Assembly (NCBI GenBank): GCA_036386455.1
Contig: DASVVS010000095.1
Coordinates: forward strand, 1 to 30,031
From: AC-37 sp036386455
GTDB lineage: Bacteria; Actinomycetota; Thermoleophilia; Solirubrobacterales; Thermoleophilaceae
Reading direction: 5' to 3'
Length of the DNA stretch: 30,031 bases
A model generated the notes under the pieces. It saw nothing but the letters and a program-made list of their open reading frames with translations. It ran no database searches and was not told where the DNA came from. A program made the translations under genes and the position numbers. Numbering within the stretch: position 1 is the first letter of the stretch; every line of letters starts with the position of its first letter. Positions 17,925-24,952 of the stretch are shown in pieces.

Positions 17925-19304
17925 CTAGGACCGGTCGTCTCCCTCCGCGCCGAGCGCGCGCCGGGCCCTGTCGACAGCCTGGCGAGTCTCGTCGCGCTGG
18001 TCGATGTCGCCCTTCACGCGGCGGTGGGCGTGCAGGACCGTCGAGTGGTTGCGCCCCCCGAAGTGACGCCCGATCGCCGGCAGGCTCTCCTCGGTCATCT
18101 CGCGTGCGAGGTACATGGCGATCTGACGCGCCATCGCCACCTTGGGCCGGCGGTCGTGGGCTATGAGCGAGTCCGGAGTCACGTCGAGCGCCCCAGCCGC
18201 GGCAGCCTGGATCTCAGCGAGGCTCGACGGGCGGTTCGAGGCGCGGCCGTAGAGCGTGCCGAGGATGCGCGTGGCGAGCTCCGGCGTGGGCTCGTCGCCG
18301 CGCAGCGACGCGTACGCCACGACCCGGATGAGCGCTCCCTCGAGGGCGCGGACACTGCTCGTGACCCGCCGCGCGATCTCCGCGAGAGTCGCCTCGGGCA
18401 CGCCCCCCACCGCGTCGAGCCGCGCGCGCTTGTGGAGGATCGCCATCCGTGCCTCGAAGTCGGGCGCCTCCAGCGAGGCGACCAGGCCGCACTCGAAGCG
18501 CTCGCGCAGCCGAGCCTCGAGCGCCTCCATGTCGCGCGGCGCGCGGTCGCTCGTGATCACGAGCTGGCTGCCGGCCTCGTAGAGGGCGTTGAACGTGTGG
18601 AAGAACTCCTCCTCGGTCTTGAGCTTCTCGGCGAGGAACTGGACGTCGTCCACGAGGAGGACGTCGGCGTCCCGGAAGCGGGCGCGGAAGTCGCGCGTGT
18701 TGCCGCTTCGCACCGCCTTCACGAAGTCGCTCGTGAAGGTCTCCACGGTGGCGTAGCGGACCCGCAGGCCGTCACCGTACTCCTGGACGTAGTTGCCGAT
18801 CGCGTGGAGCAGGTGCGTCTTGCCGAGACCGGGCGGGCCGTGCAGGAACAGCGGGTTGTAGGCCTGGCCGGGCTGCTCCGCCACCGCGAGCGCCGCGCCG
18901 TGCGCGAGCCGGTTGCCGTCGCAGATGACGAACTGCTCGAACGTGTAGCGCGGATTCAGCGCCTGCGCCTCGCCGTCCGCGACGACGGCCGCGCGTGGCG
19001 CGGGACCGGGCTCCGCGGCCGGCTCGGGCGGCTGCCAGTCCTCGTCCACGACCGTGACCGCCCCCGCCACGCCGGCTCGCTTCGCCGCTCGCCGGATGAC
19101 CCCCGCGAAGCGCTCCTCGACCCAGCTGCGGATGTGGTCCGGCGCCCGGACGAACAGCGTGCCGCCGCTGCAGGCGGCCGCGGTCAGGGGCTGGAGCCAG
19201 ATGTGGAAGGTCGAGTCGGTGACCTCACCGCGGAGCTCTCGCACCACCGCATCCCAGACGGCCGTCGGGCTGTTCTCGGGCAGGGGTTCGGGATCTCCGG
19301 GCAC
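17925..19304 (-). CDS. dnaA: Chromosomal replication initiator protein DnaA
   Basis: 459 residues from GTG 19304 (VPGDPEPLPENSPTAVWDAV); a GGAGGG lies 13 bases upstream. The frame is open further 5', but that would run through the promoter and a DnaA box. Domain I (AVWDAVVRELRGEVTDSTFHIWLQPL) is followed by a Pro-rich linker, then the AAA+ domain: Walker A GPPGLGKTHLLHAIGN, Walker B VLLVDDVQFLAEK, sensor ITSDRAPRDM, Arg-finger region LRERFECGL. Domain IV has the DNA-binding signature GGRNHSTVLHA. Asn419 stands where most DnaA proteins have Asp (GGRDHTTV), a residue that contacts the DnaA box in E. coli. It initiates replication at oriC and usually regulates its own gene. Confidence 0.97.
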   Translation of the reverse strand: MPGDPEPLPENSPTAVWDAVVRELRGEVTDSTFHIWLQPLTAAACSGGTLFVRAPDHIRSWVEERFAGVIRRAAKRAGVAGAVTVVDEDWQPPEPAAEPGPAPRAAVVADGEAQALNPRYTFEQFVICDGNRLAHGAALAVAEQPGQAYNPLFLHGPPGLGKTHLLHAIGNYVQEYGDGLRVRYATVETFTSDFVKAVRSGNTRDFRARFRDADVLLVDDVQFLAEKLKTEEEFFHTFNALYEAGSQLVITSDRAPRDMEALEARLRERFECGLVASLEAPDFEARMAILHKRARLDAVGGVPEATLAEIARRVTSSVRALEGALIRVVAYASLRGDEPTPELATRILGTLYGRASNRPSSLAEIQAAAAGALDVTPDSLIAHDRRPKVAMARQIAMYLAREMTEESLPAIGRHFGGRNHSTVLHAHRRVKGDIDQRDETRQAVDRARRALGAEGDDRS

Positions 19305-19397
19305 GGGTCGGCGACAGCCCTCCGGGAGGCTGGAAAGAACGGTCTGTATTCGGGAGAGAGGGCCGCCTGAGCGGTTCGGCGGCGCCTCGGAGGGGCC

Positions 19398-19426
19398 AGT
19401 GTAACGCGATGTCCACAGGCCCGGAA
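19398..19426 (-). promoter_or_regulatory. dnaA: Putative dnaA promoter with DnaA box inside the spacer
   Basis: On the minus strand TACACT (19403-19398) is a good -10. TTCCGG (19426-19421) stands 17 bases upstream as a weak -35. The spacer contains TGTGGACAT (19417-19409), so bound DnaA would block RNA polymerase. The leader to the GTG would be about 87 bases. Confidence 0.5.
19408..19424 (+). promoter_or_regulatory. DnaA box repeat 1
   Basis: GATGTCCACAGGCCCGG. The core ATGTCCACA (19409-19417) is 8/9 to the actinobacterial consensus TTGTCCACA. It is repeated at 19497-19513 with a single mismatch over 17 bases, in the same orientation, 89 bp away. Confidence 0.6.
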
Positions 19427-19496
19427 CCTGCCCCGGGGCGGTTGCCGCAAATCGCGAGAAAAGCTCCGGAAGCCCGTCTCCGAGCGGCATCAACAG

Positions 19497-19513
19497 GATG
19501 TCCACAGGCCGGG
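19497..19513 (+). promoter_or_regulatory. DnaA box repeat 2
   Basis: GATGTCCACAGGCCGGG, core ATGTCCACA at 19498-19506. It occupies the place of, or just upstream of, the -35 of the rpmH promoter. See repeat 1. Confidence 0.6.
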
Positions 19514-19530
19514 CCGGCGGGGGCGGACGC

Positions 19531-19536
19531 TATGCT
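19531..19536 (+). promoter_or_regulatory. rpmH: Putative rpmH -10 hexamer
   Basis: TATGCT, a 5/6 match to TATAAT-like actinobacterial -10s, 36 bases before the rpmH ATG. The expected -35 position (19508-19513) is GC-only, so activation or a weak -35 is implied; DnaA box 2 lies immediately upstream. Confidence 0.4.
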
Positions 19537-19572
19537 CCGCACTCCCTCCCAGGCCCGTCTGGGCTGCCCTCC

Positions 19573-19707
19573 ATGAAGCGCACCTACCAGCCCAAGAAGC
19601 GTAAGCGTGCCCGGACCCACGGGTTCCGCGCGCGCATGCGTACGCGAGCCGGCCGCGACATGCTCAAGCGCCGTCGCGACAAGGGCCGGAGGCGGCTGAC
19701 GCCGTAG
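19573..19707 (+). CDS. rpmH: 50S ribosomal protein L34 (bL34)
   Basis: 44 residues from ATG 19573: MKRTYQPKKRKRARTHGFRA and then RMRTRAGRDMLKRRRDKGRRRL. This is the full bL34 pattern and normal length. An upstream in-frame ATG at 19498 would add 25 unrelated residues and overlaps the DnaA box, so it was not used. bL34 is a small basic protein of the large ribosomal subunit. It is followed two bases after its stop by rnpA, the near-universal rpmH-rnpA pair next to the origin. Confidence 0.97.
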   Translation: MKRTYQPKKRKRARTHGFRARMRTRAGRDMLKRRRDKGRRRLTP

Positions 19708-19709
19708 CG

Positions 19710-20108
19710 ATGGCGGCGGCGCACGGCGGCGGCAAGCGCCGCGGCAGGCGCCAGCGCCTGTCCCGGAGCGCCGAGTTCGACCGGGTCTTCCGTGAGGGCC
19801 GCTCGCACGCGAGCCGTCAGCTCGTGGTCTACGCGTTCCCGAACGCCTCGGAGCCGGGAAGCGAGCCGCGCCTGGGCGTGTCGGTCGGCCGGAAGGTCGG
19901 CGGCGCCGTGCAGCGCAACCGCGTGAAGCGGCTCCTGCGCGAGGCGTTCTGGGCGCTCGTGCCCGAGCTGCCGGGCGGACACGACTTCGTGGTCGTCGCG
20001 CGGCCGGACGCCGCGAGCTTCGCCAGCGAGGGCGGCGAGCAGGCCGTCGAGGCCGAGCTGCGCGAGCTGCTCGAGCGCGCCGGGCTGGTCGGGGAGCGCG
20101 CCGCATGA
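19710..20108 (+). CDS. rnpA: Ribonuclease P protein component
   Basis: 132 residues from ATG 19710. The conserved body begins at RQRLSRSAEFDRVFREGRS, followed by PRLGVSVGRKVGGAVQRNRVKRLLREAFW, which contains the RNR motif (RNRVKRLLRE) that binds the catalytic RNA and precursor tRNA leader. The C-terminal DFVVVARPDAA is also typical. The first 15 residues are a basic extension; an alternative internal start cannot be excluded. It is coupled to yidD by an ATGA overlap. Confidence 0.95.
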   Translation: MAAAHGGGKRRGRRQRLSRSAEFDRVFREGRSHASRQLVVYAFPNASEPGSEPRLGVSVGRKVGGAVQRNRVKRLLREAFWALVPELPGGHDFVVVARPDAASFASEGGEQAVEAELRELLERAGLVGERAA

Positions 20109-20344
20109 GGCGGTTTCGCGAGGCATTCCTGCTGCCCCTCCACCTCTACAGGAGGGTTATCTCTCCGGCGCTGCCGCAGCGCTGCCGCTACTACCCGAGT
20201 TGCTCGGCCTACGCGGTCGACGCCATCCGCGAGTTCGGGGTGATCCGCGGCTCGGTCCTCGCCGCATGGCGGGTTGTGCGCTGCAATCCGTTCAGCCGCG
20301 GCGGAGTCGACCACGTCCACGACCAGCACCTGTTCGCCCGATGA
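20105..20344 (+). CDS. yidD: Membrane protein insertion efficiency factor YidD
   Basis: 79 residues from ATG 20105. It has the whole YidD signature: LYRRVISPALPQRCRYYPSC, then SAYAVDAIREFGVIRGSVLAAWRVVRCNPFSRGGVDHV, with the three conserved cysteines. YidD is a small peripheral inner-membrane protein that assists YidC. It starts inside the end of rnpA and its TGA (20342-20344) overlaps the yidC ATG, so the three genes are translationally coupled. Confidence 0.96.
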   Translation: MRRFREAFLLPLHLYRRVISPALPQRCRYYPSCSAYAVDAIREFGVIRGSVLAAWRVVRCNPFSRGGVDHVHDQHLFAR

Positions 20345-21351
20345 TGATCCCAGTCGCGAACGTCCTTCAACCTCTCATCAACGTCAATGAGTGGATCCTC
20401 AACCAGTTCCACAACGTCACGGGGAGCTGGGGTCTTTCGATCATCGGGCTCACCGTCGTCGTGCGGCTCGCGATCCTGCCGCTGACCTACCGCCAGGTCC
20501 GCGGCATGCAGCAGATGCAGCGGCTCGCTCCCGAGATGAAGAAGATCCAGGAGCGCTACAAGGACGACCGTCAGCGCCAGCAGCAGGAGCTGATGAAGTT
20601 CTACTCGGAGCACAACTTCAATCCGCTGTCGTCGTGCCTGCCGCTGCTGCTCCAGCTCCCGTTCTTCCTGTCGCTCTTCTACCTCCAGCGCCAGGACCAG
20701 TTCAAGAGCGAGGTCCGCGAGGGCGACGGCGAGCAGTTCCTCTTCATCCCGGACCTCACGAGCAAGGCGACCGGCGCGGTCCTGGTGGTGCTGATCGTGG
20801 TCTACGTCGCGACCCAGCTGGGTTCGAGCCTCGTGACGATGGTCAACGTCCAGGACAAGAACCAGCGCCGGCTGATGCTCGCGCTCCCGTTCGTGTTCAC
20901 GTTCGTCATCGTCAACTTCGAGACCGGGCTGCTGGTCTACTGGATCACCACGAACCTCTGGACGATCGGGCAGCAGCTCGCCGTGAGGAAGTTCCTGCCG
21001 CCGCCGGAGCCACTCTCCTCCGACGAGAAGGGCGGGAAGGCCTCGGGCCGCGGCGGCGATGACGGCGGCGACGCCAAGCCGAAGGGGCGCTGGCAGGGGA
21101 TGCTCGAGCGCGCCGCGCAGGGCCAGCAGGGGGCGGACGGAAAGCCCGCGAAGGGCTCCGGCGACGGCAAGGGCGCGACCGGCCGCGCCGGCAAGGGCTC
21201 GGGACCCGCTTCGAAGGGCTCGGGCTCGGGTGCGAAGGGATCGGGCGGGGGCTCGAAGGGCTCCGGCTCGGGCGGCGGAAACGGCGGGCCCCGCAAGGCG
21301 CCGCCCCCGTCGCCGCGCAAGAAGAAGAAGCGCTCGGGCCGCCGCCGCTAG
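20341..21351 (+). CDS. yidC: Membrane protein insertase YidC/Oxa1 family
   Basis: 336 residues from ATG 20341 (MMIPVANVLQ; ATG 20344 is equally possible). It is the short Gram-positive type, without the large periplasmic P1 domain. Membrane segments: GSWGLSIIGLTVVVRLAILP with the substrate-groove Arg, PLSSCLPLLLQLPFFLSLFY, ATGAVLVVLIVVYVATQL, LMLALPFVFTFVIVNFETGL and VYWITTNLWTIGQQL. The cytoplasmic loop after the first segment is highly charged and helical (EMKKIQERYKDDRQRQQQEL). The last about 90 residues are a low-complexity Gly/Ser/Lys tail with repeated KGSG units ending in KKKKRSGRRR, likely a ribosome-binding extension. Confidence 0.96.
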   Translation: MMIPVANVLQPLINVNEWILNQFHNVTGSWGLSIIGLTVVVRLAILPLTYRQVRGMQQMQRLAPEMKKIQERYKDDRQRQQQELMKFYSEHNFNPLSSCLPLLLQLPFFLSLFYLQRQDQFKSEVREGDGEQFLFIPDLTSKATGAVLVVLIVVYVATQLGSSLVTMVNVQDKNQRRLMLALPFVFTFVIVNFETGLLVYWITTNLWTIGQQLAVRKFLPPPEPLSSDEKGGKASGRGGDDGGDAKPKGRWQGMLERAAQGQQGADGKPAKGSGDGKGATGRAGKGSGPASKGSGSGAKGSGGGSKGSGSGGGNGGPRKAPPPSPRKKKKRSGRRR

Positions 21352-21441
21352 CCCTCGGGCTGCCGCCGCCAGGCCCTCAGGGAGCCCGGCTCGCGCGCCC
21401 CGGCCATCACCGCGCGCCGCCTTCCGGCAGAATGCCCCGCC

Positions 21442-22125
21442 ATGGGTGCCGAGGGAGGTGACGGGCCCGCTCGTGCGGACGGCGAGGGTGCCACGCTGGG
21501 CGAGGCCAAGTGGAGCGCGATCAAGGCGCTCGAGCGGAGCCATCCCGGCGTGACGGCCGACGACGTCGACTTCGACGTCATCGACGAGGGCGACGAGGGC
21601 GAGGGTCGCCCCGCCCGGGTGAGCGCCGAGCTCGATCCGGAGCGTGCCGGCTCGGTCGGCGAGGATCTGCCCGACGAGCCGGCGGAGCGCGTGCGCGCGC
21701 TGGTGGGGCGGGTCGCGACCGCGCTCGGGCTGAGGGCGAGCGTGGACATCGACCAGACGGACGACGCGATCCGGGCGACCGTGAACGGCGACGACCTGGG
21801 GATCCTGATCGGCAAGCACGGCAGCACGATCGACGCGCTGCAGCACCTCGCTCTGCGGGTCGCCTACCAGGGTGGGGCCGCCGACCGCCAGGTGATCGTG
21901 GACGCCGCGGGCTACCGCGAGCGGCGCGAGGCCGCGCTCCAGCGCGCCGCGGACCGCGCCGTGGCCGACGCGCTCGACTTCGGCCGGCCGGTTGAGCTCG
22001 AGCCGATGACCGCCTCGGAGCGGCGCCTCGTCCACACGTACCTGCGCGACCGCAGCGACATCCAGACGCACAGCGAAGGCGACGAGCCGGACCGGCGGCT
22101 CGTGGTCACGCCGGTGCGTGACTGA
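21442..22125 (+). CDS. khpB: KhpB/Jag family RNA-binding protein
   Basis: 227 residues from ATG 21442, 90 bases after yidC. The N-terminal part contains a Jag-N-like segment (GEAKWSAIKALERSHPGVTADDVDFDV), then an acidic linker. The KH domain has GILIGKHGSTIDALQHL, where GKHG is the RNA-binding GxxG loop. The C-terminal R3H domain has MTASERRLVHTYLRD, with the R-x3-H pattern, followed by TH-x-EG. Jag/KhpB binds RNA together with KhpA and influences cell-wall synthesis in Gram-positive bacteria. The yidC-jag-rsmG-parA-parB order is the standard one. Confidence 0.94.
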   Translation: MGAEGGDGPARADGEGATLGEAKWSAIKALERSHPGVTADDVDFDVIDEGDEGEGRPARVSAELDPERAGSVGEDLPDEPAERVRALVGRVATALGLRASVDIDQTDDAIRATVNGDDLGILIGKHGSTIDALQHLALRVAYQGGAADRQVIVDAAGYRERREAALQRAADRAVADALDFGRPVELEPMTASERRLVHTYLRDRSDIQTHSEGDEPDRRLVVTPVRD

Positions 22126-22129
22126 CAGC

Positions 22130-22153
22130 GCTCCGTTTCACGTGAAACGGAGC
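22130..22153. promoter_or_regulatory. parS site 1 (24-bp perfect palindrome)
   Basis: GTTTCACGTGAAAC core at 22135-22148, identical to the universal ParB-binding parS core, extended to a perfect 24-bp palindrome by flanking GCTCC/GGAGC. It lies 5 bases after the khpB stop and about 0.8 kb from parA. Confidence 0.95.
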
Positions 22154-22169
22154 CGCGGGGCGGTCGCAG

Positions 22170-22189
22170 GGCGTTTCACGTGAAACGCC
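22170..22189. promoter_or_regulatory. parS site 2 (20-bp perfect palindrome, contains rsmG start)
   Basis: Same GTTTCACGTGAAAC core at 22173-22186 within a 20-bp palindrome; centre 38 bp from that of site 1. The GTG start of rsmG (22180-22182) is inside the core. Confidence 0.95.
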
Positions 22190-22938
22190 AGGCCGAGATC
22201 GCTGCCGCGCTGGAGCGCCACGGGCTGGGCCTCGATGCGGCGCAGGCCCTCGACGCGATCCTTCAGGCACTCGCGCGCGAGCCCGACCCCCACACGAGCG
22301 TCGATCCGCTCGAGGCGGTGGACGTGCACGTGGCGGACAGCCTCGCGGGGCTGGCCGTGGAGCCGCTTCGCGATGCTCGCACGATCGCCGACGTCGGTGC
22401 CGGGGCCGGGTTCCCAGGCCTCGTTCTGGCCGCAGTCCTCGCGCACGCGCGCGTGGATCTGGTCGAGGCCGCGCGCCGGAAGGCCGCCGTGATCGAACGG
22501 CTGATCGCCGCGGGCGGTTTGGGCAATGCCCGCGCGGTCGCAGAACGTGCCGAGGACTGGGGCCGCGCGCGGCGGGGGGGCTATGACGCCGTCACGGTCC
22601 GCGCCGTGGCCCCGCTGGCGGTCCTCGCCGAATACGCCGCGCCGCTGCTGGCGCCGGGCGGCGTCCTCGTCGCCTGGAAGGGCCGCCGCGACCCGGATGA
22701 GGAGGCGGATGGCGCCGCGGCGGCGGCGGAAGTCGGGCTGCGTCGCGCCGAGGTCCTGCCCGTGACCCCGTATCCAGGGAGCCGCAACCGCCATCTCCAC
22801 GTGTACACGAAGGACGGCGAGACCCCCGCCCGCTTCCCGCGACGCCCGGGAATGGCGTCCAAGCGCCCGCTTGGGAGGAGTCCGGGCCGCCCCGGCGAAG
22901 ATCCCTGCAAACCGCCTTCCGACCGCAACCCCTCGTAA
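22180..22938 (+). CDS. rsmG: 16S rRNA (guanine527-N7)-methyltransferase RsmG
   Basis: 252 residues from GTG 22180, which lies inside parS site 2; no other in-frame start fits the homology better (MKRQAEIAAALERHGLGL). RsmG methylates G527 of 16S rRNA near the decoding site. The SAM-binding motif is TIADVGAGAGFPGLVLAAVL, followed by VDLVEAARRKAAVIERL and YDAVTVRAVAPLAVLAEYAAPLLAPGG. The C-terminal 35 residues or so, rich in Arg/Pro, are an extension beyond the usual fold. parA begins 11 bases after its stop. The absence of a Shine-Dalgarno other than the parS sequence itself is odd. Confidence 0.94.
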   Translation: MKRQAEIAAALERHGLGLDAAQALDAILQALAREPDPHTSVDPLEAVDVHVADSLAGLAVEPLRDARTIADVGAGAGFPGLVLAAVLAHARVDLVEAARRKAAVIERLIAAGGLGNARAVAERAEDWGRARRGGYDAVTVRAVAPLAVLAEYAAPLLAPGGVLVAWKGRRDPDEEADGAAAAAEVGLRRAEVLPVTPYPGSRNRHLHVYTKDGETPARFPRRPGMASKRPLGRSPGRPGEDPCKPPSDRNPS

Positions 22939-22949
22939 GGTCGCCGCCG

Positions 22950-23708
22950 ATGGGAATTGTCTACGCAGTCGCAAACCAGAAGGGCGGGGTCGGGAAGACC
23001 ACGACCGCCGTCAACCTCGCCGCCTGCGTCGCCGACGCGGGCTACGAGACCCTGCTGGTCGACCTCGATGCCCAGTGCAACGCCACCGTCGGTCTGGGCG
23101 CGTCGAAGGACATCGAGCCGAACGTCTACACGTGCCTGTCGGGCGAGGCACCTCTGCAGGACACCGTCGTGGCGACCGACATCCCGGGTCTCTCGCTGGC
23201 ACCGGCCTCGCCCGACCTGGCCGGCGCCAGCGTCGAGCTGCCTCGTGAGCCCGGCTCCGAGACGCGCCTGCGCGACGCCCTCGACGGCTTCCGCGAGCGC
23301 TACCTGTTCACGATCCTGGACTGCCCGCCGTCGCTCGGCCCGATCACGGTCAACGCGCTCGTGGCGGCCGACCGGGTGATCGTCCCGGTCCAGACCGAGT
23401 ACTTCGCTCTCGAGGGCCTCGCCGGGCTGCTCGACACGCTGTCGCTGATCCAGCGCGAGCTCAACCCGGGGCTGTCGGTCTCCGGCCTCGTGCTCACGAT
23501 GCACGACGGGCGCACGCGGCTGGCTCAGGACGTCGAGCGCGAGCTGCGCGAGCACTTCCCCGAGCTCGTCTTCGAGTCCGTGATCCCGCGCAACGTGCGG
23601 GTGGGGGAGGCGCCGAGCTTCGGCGTGCCGGTCACGCGGCACGACCCGGGCTGCACCGGCTCGGTCGCGTATCTCAAGCTCGCGCGCGAGGTGGCCGCCC
23701 GTGGCTGA
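22950..23708 (+). CDS. parA: Chromosome partitioning ATPase ParA (Soj)
   Basis: 252 residues from ATG 22950. Deviant Walker A NQKGGVGKTTTAVNLAACVA with the signature lysine, Walker A' region LLVDLDAQCNATVGLG, and Walker B FTILDCPPSLGPITVNALVAAD. This is the chromosomal small ParA type without an N-terminal HTH. It binds DNA non-specifically as an ATP dimer and moves ParB-parS complexes. It overlaps parB by 8 bases and follows rsmG closely. Together with the two parS sites it forms a complete segregation module. Confidence 0.97.
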   Translation: MGIVYAVANQKGGVGKTTTAVNLAACVADAGYETLLVDLDAQCNATVGLGASKDIEPNVYTCLSGEAPLQDTVVATDIPGLSLAPASPDLAGASVELPREPGSETRLRDALDGFRERYLFTILDCPPSLGPITVNALVAADRVIVPVQTEYFALEGLAGLLDTLSLIQRELNPGLSVSGLVLTMHDGRTRLAQDVERELREHFPELVFESVIPRNVRVGEAPSFGVPVTRHDPGCTGSVAYLKLAREVAARG

Positions 23709-24708
23709 GCCCGCCCGGATACCGGAGCCGGACGCCGTGCCCGAGGCCGGCGGCGACAAGCCGGCTTCCGCCGGAACGGGACTGGGCGGCGGTGGGGCCT
23801 CCGGTCTCGGCGCCGCCCCGGGTCTCGGCGGCGGCGCCCGCCAGCGCGGCATGGGCCGCGGTCTCGCCGCGATCCTGTCGAGCGGGCCGAGCCCGGCCGC
23901 GCCCGCGGAGACCGGGCTGCGCGAGGTGGCCGTGTCGCTGGTCCGCCCCAACCCGAACCAGCCGCGCACGGAGTTCGACGAGGATGCGCTGCTCGCGCTG
24001 TCGCGCTCGATCGCGGCGCGCGGAGTCCTGCAGCCGGTGGTCGTGAGGCCGCTGGCGGGCGGGACCTACGAGCTCGTCGCCGGCGAGCGGCGCCTGCGCG
24101 CCGCGCGGATGGCCAGTCTCGACACGATCCCGGCGATAGTCCGGGAGACCGACGAAGGGGACCGCCTCGAGCTCGCCCTGATCGAGAACATGGCCCGCGA
24201 GGACCTCAACCCGGTCGAGGAGGCGCGCGCCTGCGCGACGCTCGTCGACGACCTTGGTCTGAGCAAGGAGGAGGTCGGCCGCCGGGTCGGTCGCAGCCGC
24301 GTGGCGATCTCGAACATGATCCGCACGCTCGAGCTGCCGGACGAGGTCCTGGCGATGATCGAGCGCGGCGACCTCTCGGCCGGGCACGGCCGCGCGCTGC
24401 TGATGTGCCGCGACCACTCCGAGCGCCTGCGGCTCGCGCGCCGCGCGCGCGACGAGGGCTGGTCGGTGCGCGTGACCGAGGATCGCGCCCGCGAGGCCGA
24501 GAGCGGTCCGCGCCCGCCGCGCGGACCGGTGGTGATCCACCCCGACCTCGCCGACTCGATCGCGGCGGCCGAGGACGCGCTCTCGGCGGCGCTCGGCCGC
24601 GAGGTCCACATCCGCCCGCGCGCCGGCGGCTACCGCGTGGAGCTCGACCTGGAGCACCCCCGCGAGGGCGTCGAGCTCGCCGAGCACATCCTCCGCCGCC
24701 ACTCGTAG
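23701..24708 (+). CDS. parB: Chromosome partitioning protein ParB (Spo0J)
   Basis: 335 residues from GTG 23701. An N-terminal Gly/Ala-rich lead holds RQRGMGRGLAAIL, the ParA-interacting motif of chromosomal ParBs. The CTPase/N domain shows NPNQPRTEFDEDALLALSRSI, GVLQPVVVRPL and YELVAGERRLRAARMA, with the GERRxRA motif that binds CTP; IENMAREDLNPVEEA follows. The HTH for parS is GLSKEEVGRRVGRSRVAISNMIRTLEL. The C-terminal domain (VELDLEHPREGVELAEHIL) mediates dimerisation. The stop codon TAG is directly joined to repeat copy B. Confidence 0.97.
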   Translation: MAEPARIPEPDAVPEAGGDKPASAGTGLGGGGASGLGAAPGLGGGARQRGMGRGLAAILSSGPSPAAPAETGLREVAVSLVRPNPNQPRTEFDEDALLALSRSIAARGVLQPVVVRPLAGGTYELVAGERRLRAARMASLDTIPAIVRETDEGDRLELALIENMAREDLNPVEEARACATLVDDLGLSKEEVGRRVGRSRVAISNMIRTLELPDEVLAMIERGDLSAGHGRALLMCRDHSERLRLARRARDEGWSVRVTEDRAREAESGPRPPRGPVVIHPDLADSIAAAEDALSAALGREVHIRPRAGGYRVELDLEHPREGVELAEHILRRHS

Positions 24709-24804
24709 GCGGCTGCAAACCTTCGGGCTCCGGCGTCCTCGGTCGCTCGCGTGCTTGGCGCACGCGTCGCTCCCTGCGTCCTTGGATCCCTCGGTTTCGC
24801 CGCC
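24708..24804 (+). repeat. 97-bp palindromic intergenic repeat, copy B (abuts parB stop)
   Basis: Begins with GGCGGC (24708-24713, the first G belonging to the parB TAG) and ends with GCCGCC (24799-24804). It has the same layout as copy A: AAACC/GGTTT, a variable stem GGGCTCC/GGATCCC (24725-24731 with 24784-24790) and a terminal hairpin GCGTGC/GCACGC (24749-24754 with 24760-24765). The blocks TCGGTCGCTCGCGTG and CACGCGTCGCTCCCTGC are identical in both copies. Confidence 0.85.
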
Positions 24805-24856
24805 TCAGCATGGGATGGCTCGACCGGGGAACCGGCGCTAGACTCGCCCCCTCGCA

Positions 24857-24930
<74 letters not shown>

Positions 24931-24952
24931 TAGCTCATCCCCGCCCTGCGGC

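Larger units (their letters stand above)
19305..19572. other. dnaA-rpmH divergent region, candidate oriC or dnaA control region
   Basis: 268 bases between diverging dnaA and rpmH. It holds two extended DnaA-box repeats (19408-19424 and 19497-19513), each next to one of the two putative promoters. No long AT-rich unwinding element is evident; the least GC-rich part is around 19447-19463 (CGCAAATCGCGAGAAAA). Two boxes are few for a full oriC, so this may be only the regulatory part, with the functional origin elsewhere nearby. Confidence 0.5.

Noticed and set aside
17917..17925. DnaA box TTGTCCCAC in the dnaA-dnaN gap
   Set aside because: Only the first six bases match TTGTCCACA.
19305..19505. 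Extended DnaA start at 19505
   Set aside because: The added 67 residues have no DnaA domain I character and would cover the DnaA box and putative promoter.
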